Source of the DNA: Verrucomicrobiota bacterium | GTDB taxonomy: Bacteria; Verrucomicrobiota; Verrucomicrobiia; Verrucomicrobiales; DEV007 | Assembly: GCA_020629815.1 (NCBI GenBank) | Contig: JAHDCN010000190.1 | Span: 1-5,806, forward strand | DNA length: 5,806 bases | Direction: 5' to 3' | Shown: in pieces, positions 1 to 5,806 of the stretch | Layout: the number at the start of each line of letters is the position of its first letter | Position numbering within the stretch: the stretch's first letter is position 1 | Position numbers and translations under genes: made by a program | The notes under the pieces: generated by a model | Told to the model about the DNA's origin: nothing | What the model saw: the letters and a program-made list of their open reading frames with translations, nothing else | The model's database searches: none

Positions 1-2
1 AG

Positions 3-623
3 CGCATCGAAGATTCCTACACTCACAAGAAACAGTCCGGTGGTTCCGGTCAGTTTGGTAAGATTGATTACATTATCGAGCCGCTCGAAGCAGGCGACGG
101 TTTTGAATTCGAGTCAAAAGTGGTCGGTGGTAACGTGCCGAAGGAATACTGGCCTGCCATTGAGAAGGGTTTCAAGCTTTCCAAGGAAAAAGGTGTTCTC
201 GCCGGTTTCCCTTGTCTCGATTTCAAAGTGACGCTCATGGATGGAGCTCACCACGCGGTTGACTCCTCTGCAGTGGCATTCGAGTTGGCTGCGAAAGCTG
301 CTTACCGTCAGTCCATGCCAAAAGCAGGGGCGCAATTGCTTGAGCCAATCATGAAGATCGATGTGTTCACACCGGAAGATCACGTTGGTGATGTGATCGG
401 TGACTTGAACCGACGTCGCGGAATGATCAGCTCACAGGAGACCGGCCCTACCGGTATCCGCGTGAAGGCAGAAGCGCCTTTGAGTGACATGTTTGGCTAC
501 ATCGGAGACCTTCGGACGATGACGTCCGGACGTGGTCAGTTCTCAATGGAGTTTTCTCACTACGCGCCTTGCCCGAAAAATGTGGCTGAGGAGATTATTG
601 CGGAAGCCAGCAAGGACAATTAA
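3..623 (+). CDS. fusA: Elongation factor G, C-terminal part (5' end outside window)
   Basis: This is the last 206 codons of EF-G, the GTPase that moves tRNA and mRNA through the ribosome after each peptide bond; a full protein is about 700 residues, so the GTPase domain lies outside the window. What remains is domain IV and the domain V fold. Visible landmarks, numbered from the first full codon, are [12 protein letters not shown] (8-19), the domain IV tip [10 protein letters not shown] (80-89) with the conserved tip histidine at 84, LLEPIMK (112-118), [12 protein letters not shown] (129-140) and PLSDMFGY (159-166). The [10 protein letters not shown] and DGAHHAVDS wording and the MEFSHYAPC ending resemble mitochondrial EF-G1 and the related spirochaete/planctomycete EF-G1 more than E. 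coli FusA (HAKQSGGRGQ, SYHDVDS). That subtype is inferred from recalled family sequences. The reading frame is intact and ends in TAA just before a terminator. Confidence 0.96.
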   Translation, partial: RIEDSYTHKKQSGGSGQFGKIDYIIEPLEAGDGFEFESKVVGGNVPKEYWPAIEKGFKLSKEKGVLAGFPCLDFKVTLMDGAHHAVDSSAVAFELAAKAAYRQSMPKAGAQLLEPIMKIDVFTPEDHVGDVIGDLNRRRGMISSQETGPTGIRVKAEAPLSDMFGYIGDLRTMTSGRGQFSMEFSHYAPCPKNVAEEIIAEASKDN

Positions 624-642
624 GCTGCGCTCCAGATTTTCG

Positions 643-679
643 AAAAACCCTGCCGTGTCATGGACCGGCAGGGTTTTTT
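643..679 (+). terminator. Intrinsic terminator after fusA
   Basis: A 13-bp perfect stem, AAAAACCCTGCCG (643-655) with CGGCAGGGTTTTT (666-678), is followed by a T-run reaching 679. The loop can pair further as GTC/GAC (657-659 with 663-665). It begins 19 bases after the fusA stop, so it ends the fusA transcript. It also separates fusA from the protease genes, which therefore probably have their own promoter. Confidence 0.9.
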
Positions 680-735
680 CGTTTTGGGAAGAATCGGTTG
701 CTTTGTCGTGTCCGAATATGCTTGGTTTAGAGCCA

Positions 736-1434
736 ATGGTGAGACTCCCACAGTTCTCTTTGATTGTTGTATGCGTCCTTTCGGTCTGGATGGCCGGAAA
801 AGCTCAGGAGAAGAAGAAAAGCACCCCTGTGCCGGTTAAGTGGGAGGTGCTGCAGAAAACCCTGCAGCAACACTCGAAGACGGCAATGAGTTCCTGTGTC
901 GGGATTCGCACCGAAAGCAAACGGCAGGGGAGTGGTGTGTTGATTTCCCGGTCCGGTCTGTTGCTGACCGCTGCTCATTTGTTTGCTGATGGAAAGGAAA
1001 AGTTTGAGGTGTATTGCCCTGACCAGATTTTTCGTCAGGGAGAAGTGCTTCGGATGAGTGCAGATCTGGATGTTGCTCTGGTTCAGGTGAAGGGGCTGGT
1101 TGTGCCGGAAGTCACTGTAGCGAGGTTTCAATCTGCGAATGCGCCGAGGGCCGAAGGGAGCGTTTTGCCATTCATTGCATCCGGTCATGCCTCCGGCTAT
1201 CGATTTGGTCCGAGACCTCCGGTTCGGATTGGGTTTGGGTTTGAGCGGCCTGATGATGGGATTTTGGAGACCTCCTGCCGGATTACCGCCGGAGATTCCG
1301 GAGGGCCTTTATTTAATCTCCAGGGGGAGCTTTGCGGGATTCACCGAAGTATGGACTCGGGAGGGGAGTTCGCTTCACATGTTTCGATTGAGCAGATCCT
1401 TTCGATTTGGCCGGAGTTGCGGGAATTGCAGTGA
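736..1434 (+). CDS. Secreted trypsin-like serine protease, HtrA-type fold without a PDZ domain
   Basis: The 232-residue protein starts with a signal peptide (basic residue 3, hydrophobic 8-20, probable cleavage after GKA at 23), so it should act in the periplasm or outside the cell. The rest is a single chymotrypsin-fold protease domain with a full catalytic triad: His81 in LLLTAAH, Asp112 in ADLDVALVQV and Ser188 in AGDSGGP, with the downstream strand GELCGIH typical of S1C (HtrA/DegP) proteases. It stops right after the protease domain, so there is no PDZ domain of the DegP kind. Four cysteines (54, 94, 181, 200) in the mature part could form disulfides. The frame is open far upstream into fusA; ATG 736 was chosen because it puts the signal peptide at the N-terminus. 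ATG 718 would add six residues. Neither has a Shine-Dalgarno motif. The substrate is unknown. It is probably cotranscribed with the next gene. Confidence 0.87.
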   Translation: MVRLPQFSLIVVCVLSVWMAGKAQEKKKSTPVPVKWEVLQKTLQQHSKTAMSSCVGIRTESKRQGSGVLISRSGLLLTAAHLFADGKEKFEVYCPDQIFRQGEVLRMSADLDVALVQVKGLVVPEVTVARFQSANAPRAEGSVLPFIASGHASGYRFGPRPPVRIGFGFERPDDGILETSCRITAGDSGGPLFNLQGELCGIHRSMDSGGEFASHVSIEQILSIWPELRELQ

Positions 1435-1436
1435 AA

Positions 1437-1449
1437 CGCTACGGTAGCG
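1437..1449. repeat. 13-base palindrome between the two protease genes
   Basis: CGCTAC-G-GTAGCG is a perfect inverted repeat around a single central base, filling most of the 16-base gap and ending one base before the GTG start of the second gene. As RNA it could only fold with a four-pair stem (CGCT/AGCG). It may be a small protein-binding site or chance. Confidence 0.35.
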
Positions 1450-1450
1450 C

Positions 1451-2383
1451 GTGAAAGTGCGCCCTCCCGTTTCCCACTACTCTGTGATTCCTTTGCTCGG
1501 CTTTGGTCTGCTGGTATTCGACTTACTACCGGCTCAGGAGGCACCGACAAAGAAAGGGGCGTCCCTCTCGGAGATGATCCGAAATGGAACCGCAACTATC
1601 AAGACCGATGACCCGGAAGAAGCGAAGCGCCTCCGTGAAGTCGCCCGCATGCGTGGCGAGTTATCAGCTTCGGCTCAATCGGCAGCAGAAATGCAGCTGC
1701 AGCTTCGGCGTATCTTTGAGCAGCCCGATATCCGGAACCGTGCCATTCATCGTTTCGCCAGAGCAGTGACGCCAAAGAATGAGCTGATTTGTCATGCCTC
1801 CGTGATTGCTCCGAAGCAGGGAATCCTAGTCGCGCCGCTGGACCAGATTGAAGCCAGGGAGAAGCCTCAGAAGGTGATGCTGCTGGGAGAGTCAGTCCCG
1901 GTTGATACGGTCGAAGTTTTGTCCCGGGAGGATAACCTCGCCATTTTGCGGTGCGATCTTTCCGTGATCAAATTTGGTGTAGAACTCGATACCGAAGGGA
2001 AGAGTGACGCTGAAGTCGTGGTGGGAACTTTTGTCGGAGCTTTGGCTGAGCCGGGGCGATGGATCACCGGTAATGTCACTACGGGTGCGTTTCGTGTTCC
2101 TGAGCCGCGACCAGAAGATGAAGCCTCACTGAAGGCATTGAAAAGTCACTGGCAAAAAATCGGACTCAAAGTGAGCGAAAAGAGGGAAGGGTTTCCGGAG
2201 GTTTATTCGAGCGATTTGCAGCTTTCACCGGAACAGTGCGGTTCTGCGGTTTATGATTTGCAGGGGAACCTGATTGGAATCGCTGTTTCCCGGGCCGATT
2301 ATCATGCCTCGTATGTGCTACCGATTGCCCAGGTTCAGCAGTTGGTAGCGCGGTACAAAATAAAAACCCTCTCACCGAAGTGA
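1451..2383 (+). CDS. Secreted trypsin-fold pseudoprotease, triad replaced by Asp-Asn-Cys
   Basis: The 310-residue protein has a signal peptide (hydrophobic 12-26, probable cleavage after LPA at 28), a charged helical segment (53-90) and a degenerate chymotrypsin-fold domain (about 110-300). Aligned without gaps to the preceding protease over its residues 66-118 (offset +50), catalytic His81 falls on Asp131 and Asp112 on Asn162. The GDSGGP box becomes EQCGSA, with Cys263 at the serine position. The flanking strand YDLQGNLIGIAV (268-279) and a final LPIAQVQQLV helix keep the HtrA pattern. Hydrolysis by the normal mechanism is therefore unlikely, and a binding or regulatory role is an inference. 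GTG 1451 is the first possible start, because an in-frame TAG lies at 1445; GTG 1457 is the alternative. The gene follows the active protease by 16 bases. The similarity is clear only around the triad, so fold assignment is good and function is unknown. Confidence 0.8.
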   Translation: MKVRPPVSHYSVIPLLGFGLLVFDLLPAQEAPTKKGASLSEMIRNGTATIKTDDPEEAKRLREVARMRGELSASAQSAAEMQLQLRRIFEQPDIRNRAIHRFARAVTPKNELICHASVIAPKQGILVAPLDQIEAREKPQKVMLLGESVPVDTVEVLSREDNLAILRCDLSVIKFGVELDTEGKSDAEVVVGTFVGALAEPGRWITGNVTTGAFRVPEPRPEDEASLKALKSHWQKIGLKVSEKREGFPEVYSSDLQLSPEQCGSAVYDLQGNLIGIAVSRADYHASYVLPIAQVQQLVARYKIKTLSPK

Positions 2384-2390
2384 GAGGGTT
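2357..2390 (-). terminator. UUCG-tetraloop intrinsic terminator of the TolC-like gene
   Basis: An 11-bp perfect stem, AACCCTCTCAC (2365-2375) with GTGAGAGGGTT (2380-2390), encloses CGAA on the + strand. Read on the - strand the loop is the very stable c(UUCG)g tetraloop, and the stem runs into TTTTTATTTT (2366 down to 2357). The good T-tract is only on the - strand, so this ends the TolC-like transcript, whose stop codon lies 41 bases upstream. The left arm and loop overlap the last codons and stop of the convergent pseudoprotease gene. On the + strand the hairpin is followed by CTGCAAAG, a poor tail. Confidence 0.87.
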
Positions 2391-2431
2391 CTGCAAAGTT
2401 GTTGTTTGTGAGTTTGGGGTAAGAAAAGCTC

Positions 2432-3985
2432 TTATTTGAAGATGCCCTCTTTCGGGCGCTTGAACAGTCCCCAGCGTTTCCCTTTGGGGGCGCAGTCTTC
2501 ACTTGCTTGAACAGGAAGCTGGTTCCGCTCGTGGTAGTAAGTTTGGCGGGGTGATTTGTAGCTTACGCCGGGACCGTCAGTGTCGAATTTTCCAGTCATC
2601 AGCTCAGGCTGTGTCACTGGCACACGGCAGTCTGGGTCAGCTTTGCCGTGCAGAGTCCAGTTCTGTGAACGAACGACACCTTTTCCGGTTCCTGCGTAGC
2701 ACTTCTTGCAGCCGTCTTCACCGAGAATGAACAGAGCTGCTTTCCCCTGAACTCCGAGGATTCGGAATGCAGTCGTGTTGATGTCGAATTCCGCATCCAC
2801 CAACTGAGATGTGGCCGTGTAAAACTCGGATTGAATGTCGAGAATGTTCTGAAGCTCCTGACGGCCTACCTTGAACTGCTCTTCGTAATCGACAGTTACG
2901 TTGGAAAGCTCGGTGGCGTATTTTTCCAGAGCACCAACAGTAGACATGGAACCAACCCGCTGTTGCCACAGGTTGTTGAGGTCATACTGACGCTGAATGT
3001 CAGCTGACCGTTTCAATTCTTCGTATTTACCAACCTGGAAGTGTTCCCGGGCCTGAACTGCCTTGTTGTAACCACCACGATAGAGATCCCAACTACCGAC
3101 TACGAGAGCGCGAGCTTCGTTGTCAGTTCCGCCGATCCCAATGACGTCACGTCCAGCGGAGACTCCTGCATCGAAGTAAAACTTGGGCTTGTTGAGGCCG
3201 TAGGTAGCCTGGGCACGGTGCTCTGCGCCTTCGAGAGCTTCGCAGGCAGCGAGGTAGTCATGGTTATTACTCAAATCAACAGAGCTGGGCTTGGATGGCA
3301 GCTTCGGCTTGCTGGGGTGCTTCAATGACCCGGGCTGGCGACCGGTCAGGCGCTCAAATCGTGCGGCGGCCAGATTGTAGGCAAGTCTTTGGGAAGCCAA
3401 TGTGCTGAGAGCGAGCCCCAGACGCCCCTGAACCAAAGCCAGATCAGCGCGGTTACCACCGGCGGCTACCCGCTCTTTCAGCAAATCACGCATTTGCTGG
3501 TGGTTTTCCACGTTTCGCTCGGCGAGAGCGATTTGGCGGCGAGTCCGCAGAACTTCGTAGTAAACCTCTACCAGATCGACGATCCGATCCTCGATCATAC
3601 CCTTTTCCATGTATTGCTGCGCCATCAGAGCGTTCCGGGAGGCGAGAGCGTTATTTTTCGCCGTGCCGCCATCATAGAGAAGCTGCTGAATGGAAAGACC
3701 AATCTGGCGCTGGAAAAGTGAATCACCTGTCTGCGTAATGCCGTTCAAGTCCCGGTCGCGTTTCGACCAGCCGGCCGATGCGTTGGCTGTGATGCGTGGA
3801 AGGAGCTCGGAACGGGCCACTTTTTGATCCTCTCTGGCGCTGAGAGTATCGTATTCGACAGCGTTTAGCTCCGGCTCAAATTCGAGCATGTTGCAAACGG
3901 CTTGTTCGAGTGTTGTGGCCTGCAGCTGGGGGGAAAACCACAGACTCCCGAGTGTAAGGGCGAGTAGCAGGTGAAGATTTTTCAT
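2432..3985 (-). CDS. TolC-family outer-membrane efflux/secretion channel with Cys-containing C-terminal tail
   Basis: The 517-residue protein is an outer membrane factor: trimers of this family form a channel through the outer membrane and a periplasmic tunnel, working with an inner-membrane pump and adaptor in drug efflux or type I secretion. It has a signal peptide (cleavage after LQA at 23) and the two usual repeats (about 26-215 and 240-420). Typical landmarks are LEQAV at the mature N-terminus, QQLLYDGG (100-107), VYYEVLRTRRQIALAERNV (141-159), WDLYRGGYN (299-307) and FKVGRQELQNILDIQSEFY (371-389). After residue 420, where many relatives end, a tail of about 95 residues carries Cys426 and Cys429 (CKKC), Cys453 and Cys498 and ends basic. 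No pump or adaptor gene is in the window, so the substrate is unknown. ATG 3985 fits the signal peptide; no Shine-Dalgarno motif precedes it. Confidence 0.9.
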   Translation of the reverse strand: MKNLHLLLALTLGSLWFSPQLQATTLEQAVCNMLEFEPELNAVEYDTLSAREDQKVARSELLPRITANASAGWSKRDRDLNGITQTGDSLFQRQIGLSIQQLLYDGGTAKNNALASRNALMAQQYMEKGMIEDRIVDLVEVYYEVLRTRRQIALAERNVENHQQMRDLLKERVAAGGNRADLALVQGRLGLALSTLASQRLAYNLAAARFERLTGRQPGSLKHPSKPKLPSKPSSVDLSNNHDYLAACEALEGAEHRAQATYGLNKPKFYFDAGVSAGRDVIGIGGTDNEARALVVGSWDLYRGGYNKAVQAREHFQVGKYEELKRSADIQRQYDLNNLWQQRVGSMSTVGALEKYATELSNVTVDYEEQFKVGRQELQNILDIQSEFYTATSQLVDAEFDINTTAFRILGVQGKAALFILGEDGCKKCYAGTGKGVVRSQNWTLHGKADPDCRVPVTQPELMTGKFDTDGPGVSYKSPRQTYYHERNQLPVQASEDCAPKGKRWGLFKRPKEGIFK

Positions 3986-4133
3986 TGGGTCAATAATTAT
4001 CGTAATAACGACCTAATGGTAGAATCTTTTATAATTTTTGCAATGGTAAATAGTAAAGTTTTCTTAAATTTTTATAAAAAATCCCGAAAGCCGTGAAAAT
4101 TAGCGAGTTGCAGTGCCAATAGTTTTGAAAAAC
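3986..4133 (-). promoter_or_regulatory. AT-rich upstream region of the TolC-like gene, probable promoter
   Basis: This gap between the TolC-like gene and the small gene behind it contains a strongly AT-rich block (about 4005-4083), the only such block in the window. On the - strand a TATAAA at 4033-4028 could be a -10 box, about 43 bases before the ATG. The hexamer 17 bases upstream of it, TTACTA, matches the -35 consensus poorly. A perfect 12-base palindrome, TTTTTATAAAAA, lies at 4069-4080. No hairpin terminator is seen for the small upstream gene, so read-through into the TolC-like gene is possible. Confidence 0.4.
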
Positions 4134-4382
4134 TTATCCTGACAGCTCACTTTTTAGAAGATCCAGAGCCTTGTGATAGCTGCAGCCTTCGAAAAAGTGA
4201 CGCAGTCGGGGAGAGAACTTTTCCCGCAGCTGCTGGTGGCTTTCCTCCAGCTTTTCCGAGACTTCCTGAAGTTGGCGAAGTTGCTCATCCGGATCATTTT
4301 CGCGCAAATCGTGGTCGGCGATGATCTGCAGACGTTTTTCCAGCAAATCGATCAGCATTTGGGTCTCCGGGACTTCGAGCAT
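4134..4382 (-). CDS. Small hypothetical coiled-coil protein (82 aa)
   Basis: I do not recognise this family. The 82 residues are highly charged and helix-favouring, with Leu/Ile at heptad-like spacing in LIDLLEKRLQIIADHDL (10-26) and again in EQLRQLQEVSEKLEESHQQL (33-52), suggesting a coiled coil. The end (SYHKALDLLKSEL, 68-80) is another short helix. It has no signal peptide or membrane segment, so it is probably cytoplasmic. Codons favour C or G at the third position, as in the neighbours, and the protein has a credible composition, which supports it being real over the overlapping + strand frame. It lies 148 bases upstream of the TolC-like gene on the same strand and diverges from pabB. 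No Shine-Dalgarno motif precedes the ATG. Confidence 0.6.
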   Translation of the reverse strand: MLEVPETQMLIDLLEKRLQIIADHDLRENDPDEQLRQLQEVSEKLEESHQQLREKFSPRLRHFFEGCSYHKALDLLKSELSG

Positions 4383-4524
4383 AGGGCAGTTTTGCGGAAG
4401 AATCGTTCCAAGGCAAGGTGACTTGTCACGGGAAATGCTGAGTCGAAAAGGTTAGGAAGAAAACTTTGCCCTTTTGCATAAGTGGCGTAGACATTCGTCT
4501 TCTTACCGGTGTAACCGCCTGCCC
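4383..4524. promoter_or_regulatory. Divergent intergenic region between the small gene and pabB
   Basis: This 142-base gap should hold the promoters for pabB (+) and the small coiled-coil gene (-). The best + strand candidate I see is TTGCCC (4466-4471) with TAGACA (4488-4493) at 16-base spacing, which matches consensus weakly. AGGAAG at 4454-4459 is too far from any plausible pabB start to act as its ribosome binding site. No operator repeat or riboswitch-like fold was recognised. Confidence 0.3.
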
Positions 4525-5805
4525 ATGCCGACAACCAACCGTTTGCTACAGGAAATATCGATAGACGCGCTGCCTGAAGAGGTAGCGAAGGGGCTCCTTC
4601 ACCTTCCCGGACTTGTCTTTCTCGATTCTTCCATCGCCGAAGAGCCCGGTTCCGAATCGAGTGAGAAAGTTTCCCTCATCGCCGCGAATCCAACGGAAGT
4701 GTTCGAGGGGGATTTCTTTTCGGAGAAAGACCGCGCGATGCTGACCAGAGCGTGGGAGAAGCATCGCATCCCGGCGGAACAGGCTCCGGATTTGGGATTT
4801 CCTCTGGGCGGTCTGATCGGCTCAATTGAGTATGACGGGGCGTTTCGCTTTGGCTGCTATCCGGAAATGTTGATTTACCAGCACCAAACCGGGCAGTGGT
4901 TTGAGTGGGGCAATCTGAGTCGACACTTCGACTGCAGCGGCGCTGCTCAGGAGACCTGCCCACCGAAGTTGAGATTCCAGGGGGCTACCGATCAAAAGGA
5001 ATACTGCGCAGGTGTGCAGAAAGCCCGGGACTACATAGCCGCCGGCGACATTTATCAGGTCAATCTAGCCCATCGATTCTCTGCCAAACTGGATCGGCCC
5101 CTCAGTGTTCGACAATCCTTTCAGCTGTATGAGCAATTGCGCCATGCCTCGCCGGCGCCTCATGCGGCTTACCTTCAGGAAGACGAGCGAGTGGTTCTTT
5201 CTTCCTCCCCTGAGTTGTTTTTGAACATCAGTGGCCGCACCATTCAAACCGCGCCGATCAAAGGCACGCGACCGAGGTTTCGCGACAAGGAGCAGGATGA
5301 GAAATCAGCCTACGACCTGCGAACTTCGCCAAAGGAAATATCAGAGTTGATCATGATCACCGACCTGGAGCGCAATGATCTGGGGCAGGTATGTGAGTTT
5401 GGCAGTGTGCAAGTGACGGAATTGCTTGCCCTGAAACGATACGCTCAGGTGTTTCACCTCGTCTCTACAGTGGAGGGAAATCTGCGCCCGGAAGTGAACC
5501 CGATTGAAGCGGTCGCAGCCTGCTTCCCCGGAGGCAGCATTACCGGAGCACCCAAAAAGCGGTCGCGCGAGATCATCGATGAGGTCGAAAAATCTCCAAG
5601 AGGCTTATACACCGGCACCATCGGCTGTTTCGGCTTCAACGATGAGAGCCGTTTCAATATTGTGATCCGGACTGCGATCGTCGAACCGGATGAAGTCCAT
5701 TTCCACGTGGGAGCAGGCATTGTCGCCGACTCGGATCCCGAAATGGAATGGCAGGAGACCCTACACAAAGCGGCCGGTATTTTTCAGGCCACCCGGCAGC
5801 GATAG
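4525..5805 (+). CDS. pabB: Aminodeoxychorismate synthase component I (PabB)
   Basis: This 426-residue chorismate-binding enzyme converts chorismate plus ammonia to 4-amino-4-deoxychorismate, the first step from chorismate to p-aminobenzoate for folate. The ammonia normally comes from the glutaminase PabA, which is not in the window. The N-terminal third is the usual poorly conserved part; the catalytic domain begins near residue 155. Motifs in order are GDIYQVNLAHRF (174-185), SSPELFL (227-233), PIKGTRPR (244-251), ELIMITDLERNDLG (274-287), FPGGSITGAPKKR (334-346) and GLYTGTIGCFGFN (360-372). Lys246 in PIKGT marks PabB, since anthranilate synthase TrpE has alanine there (PIAGT). The frame also opens with TTG at 4474, but ATG 4525 gives a normal PabB N-terminus and was preferred; no Shine-Dalgarno motif is present. 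The gene is complete, with TAG at the window's end. Cytoplasmic. Confidence 0.95.
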   Translation: MPTTNRLLQEISIDALPEEVAKGLLHLPGLVFLDSSIAEEPGSESSEKVSLIAANPTEVFEGDFFSEKDRAMLTRAWEKHRIPAEQAPDLGFPLGGLIGSIEYDGAFRFGCYPEMLIYQHQTGQWFEWGNLSRHFDCSGAAQETCPPKLRFQGATDQKEYCAGVQKARDYIAAGDIYQVNLAHRFSAKLDRPLSVRQSFQLYEQLRHASPAPHAAYLQEDERVVLSSSPELFLNISGRTIQTAPIKGTRPRFRDKEQDEKSAYDLRTSPKEISELIMITDLERNDLGQVCEFGSVQVTELLALKRYAQVFHLVSTVEGNLRPEVNPIEAVAACFPGGSITGAPKKRSREIIDEVEKSPRGLYTGTIGCFGFNDESRFNIVIRTAIVEPDEVHFHVGAGIVADSDPEMEWQETLHKAAGIFQATRQR

Positions 5806-5806
5806 A

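Noticed and set aside
532..735. Upstream extension of the serine protease reading frame, starting inside fusA
   Set aside because: It would overlap fusA by about 90 bases, cross the terminator hairpin and bury the signal peptide inside the protein.
727..1188. A 153-codon - strand frame over the serine protease
   Set aside because: It is an antisense shadow; the + strand frame has a full catalytic triad and signal peptide.
2231..2248. Cys263 as the nucleophile of a working 3C-like cysteine protease
   Set aside because: The general-base histidine position is Asp131, and no other histidine sits in an equivalent motif, so an active cysteine protease is not supported.
3041..3721. Two + strand open frames of 95 and 110 codons within the TolC-like gene
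   Set aside because: They are antisense shadows of a clearly recognised TolC-family coding frame and show no domain or signal features.
4173..4421. An 82-codon + strand frame opposite the small coiled-coil gene
   Set aside because: Its protein is rich in Phe and looks like a mirror of the antisense helix codons, while the - strand frame has a sensible charged helical composition.
4474..4524. TTG start giving PabB 17 extra residues
   Set aside because: The added stretch is Arg/Ser/His-rich and unlike PabB N-termini. The AGGAAG before it is 14 bases away, too far.
4525..5805. Reading this gene as anthranilate synthase TrpE or isochorismate synthase
   Set aside because: The PIKGT lysine and the GSITGAPKKR block are PabB-type; TrpE carries PIAGT.

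Overview
The window holds six protein genes, one of them cut off at the left edge. It looks like ordinary chromosomal DNA from a bacterium, probably of the PVC group (Verrucomicrobia, Planctomycetes or Lentisphaerae). This placement is an inference. It rests on an elongation factor G of the spirochaete/planctomycete/mitochondrial kind, on small secreted trypsin-like proteins with 'AQE'-type signal cleavage sites, and on translation starts that all lack a Shine-Dalgarno motif. I see no transposase, integrase, CRISPR array, tRNA, rRNA or attachment site, and no stretch over 300 bases without a gene.

Left part, + strand: the last 206 codons of fusA (EF-G domains IV and V) end at 623 and are followed by a strong intrinsic terminator. 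Next come two consecutive secreted trypsin-fold genes 16 bases apart. The first (736-1434) keeps a complete His-Asp-Ser triad. The second (1451-2383) aligns to it without gaps across the His/Asp region, but its three catalytic positions read Asp, Asn and Cys. It therefore looks like a pseudoprotease partner or a diverged tandem duplicate.

Middle, - strand: a TolC-family outer-membrane efflux/secretion protein (3985 to 2432) runs toward the protease pair. Its terminator is a UUCG-tetraloop hairpin lying partly inside the 3' end of the pseudoprotease gene. The TolC-like protein has an unusual C-terminal tail of about 95 residues with four cysteines. Upstream of it are an AT-rich block and a small 82-residue coiled-coil protein gene (4382 to 4134, - strand).

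Right part, + strand: pabB (4525-5805), the chorismate-binding subunit of aminodeoxychorismate synthase in folate synthesis, is identified by the diagnostic PIKGT lysine motif. It diverges from the small coiled-coil gene.

Apart from the tandem protease pair, the genes do not form one pathway: translation (fusA), envelope proteolysis (protease pair), export (TolC-like) and folate (pabB). The item most worth following up is the active-protease/pseudoprotease pair; the others are modest.
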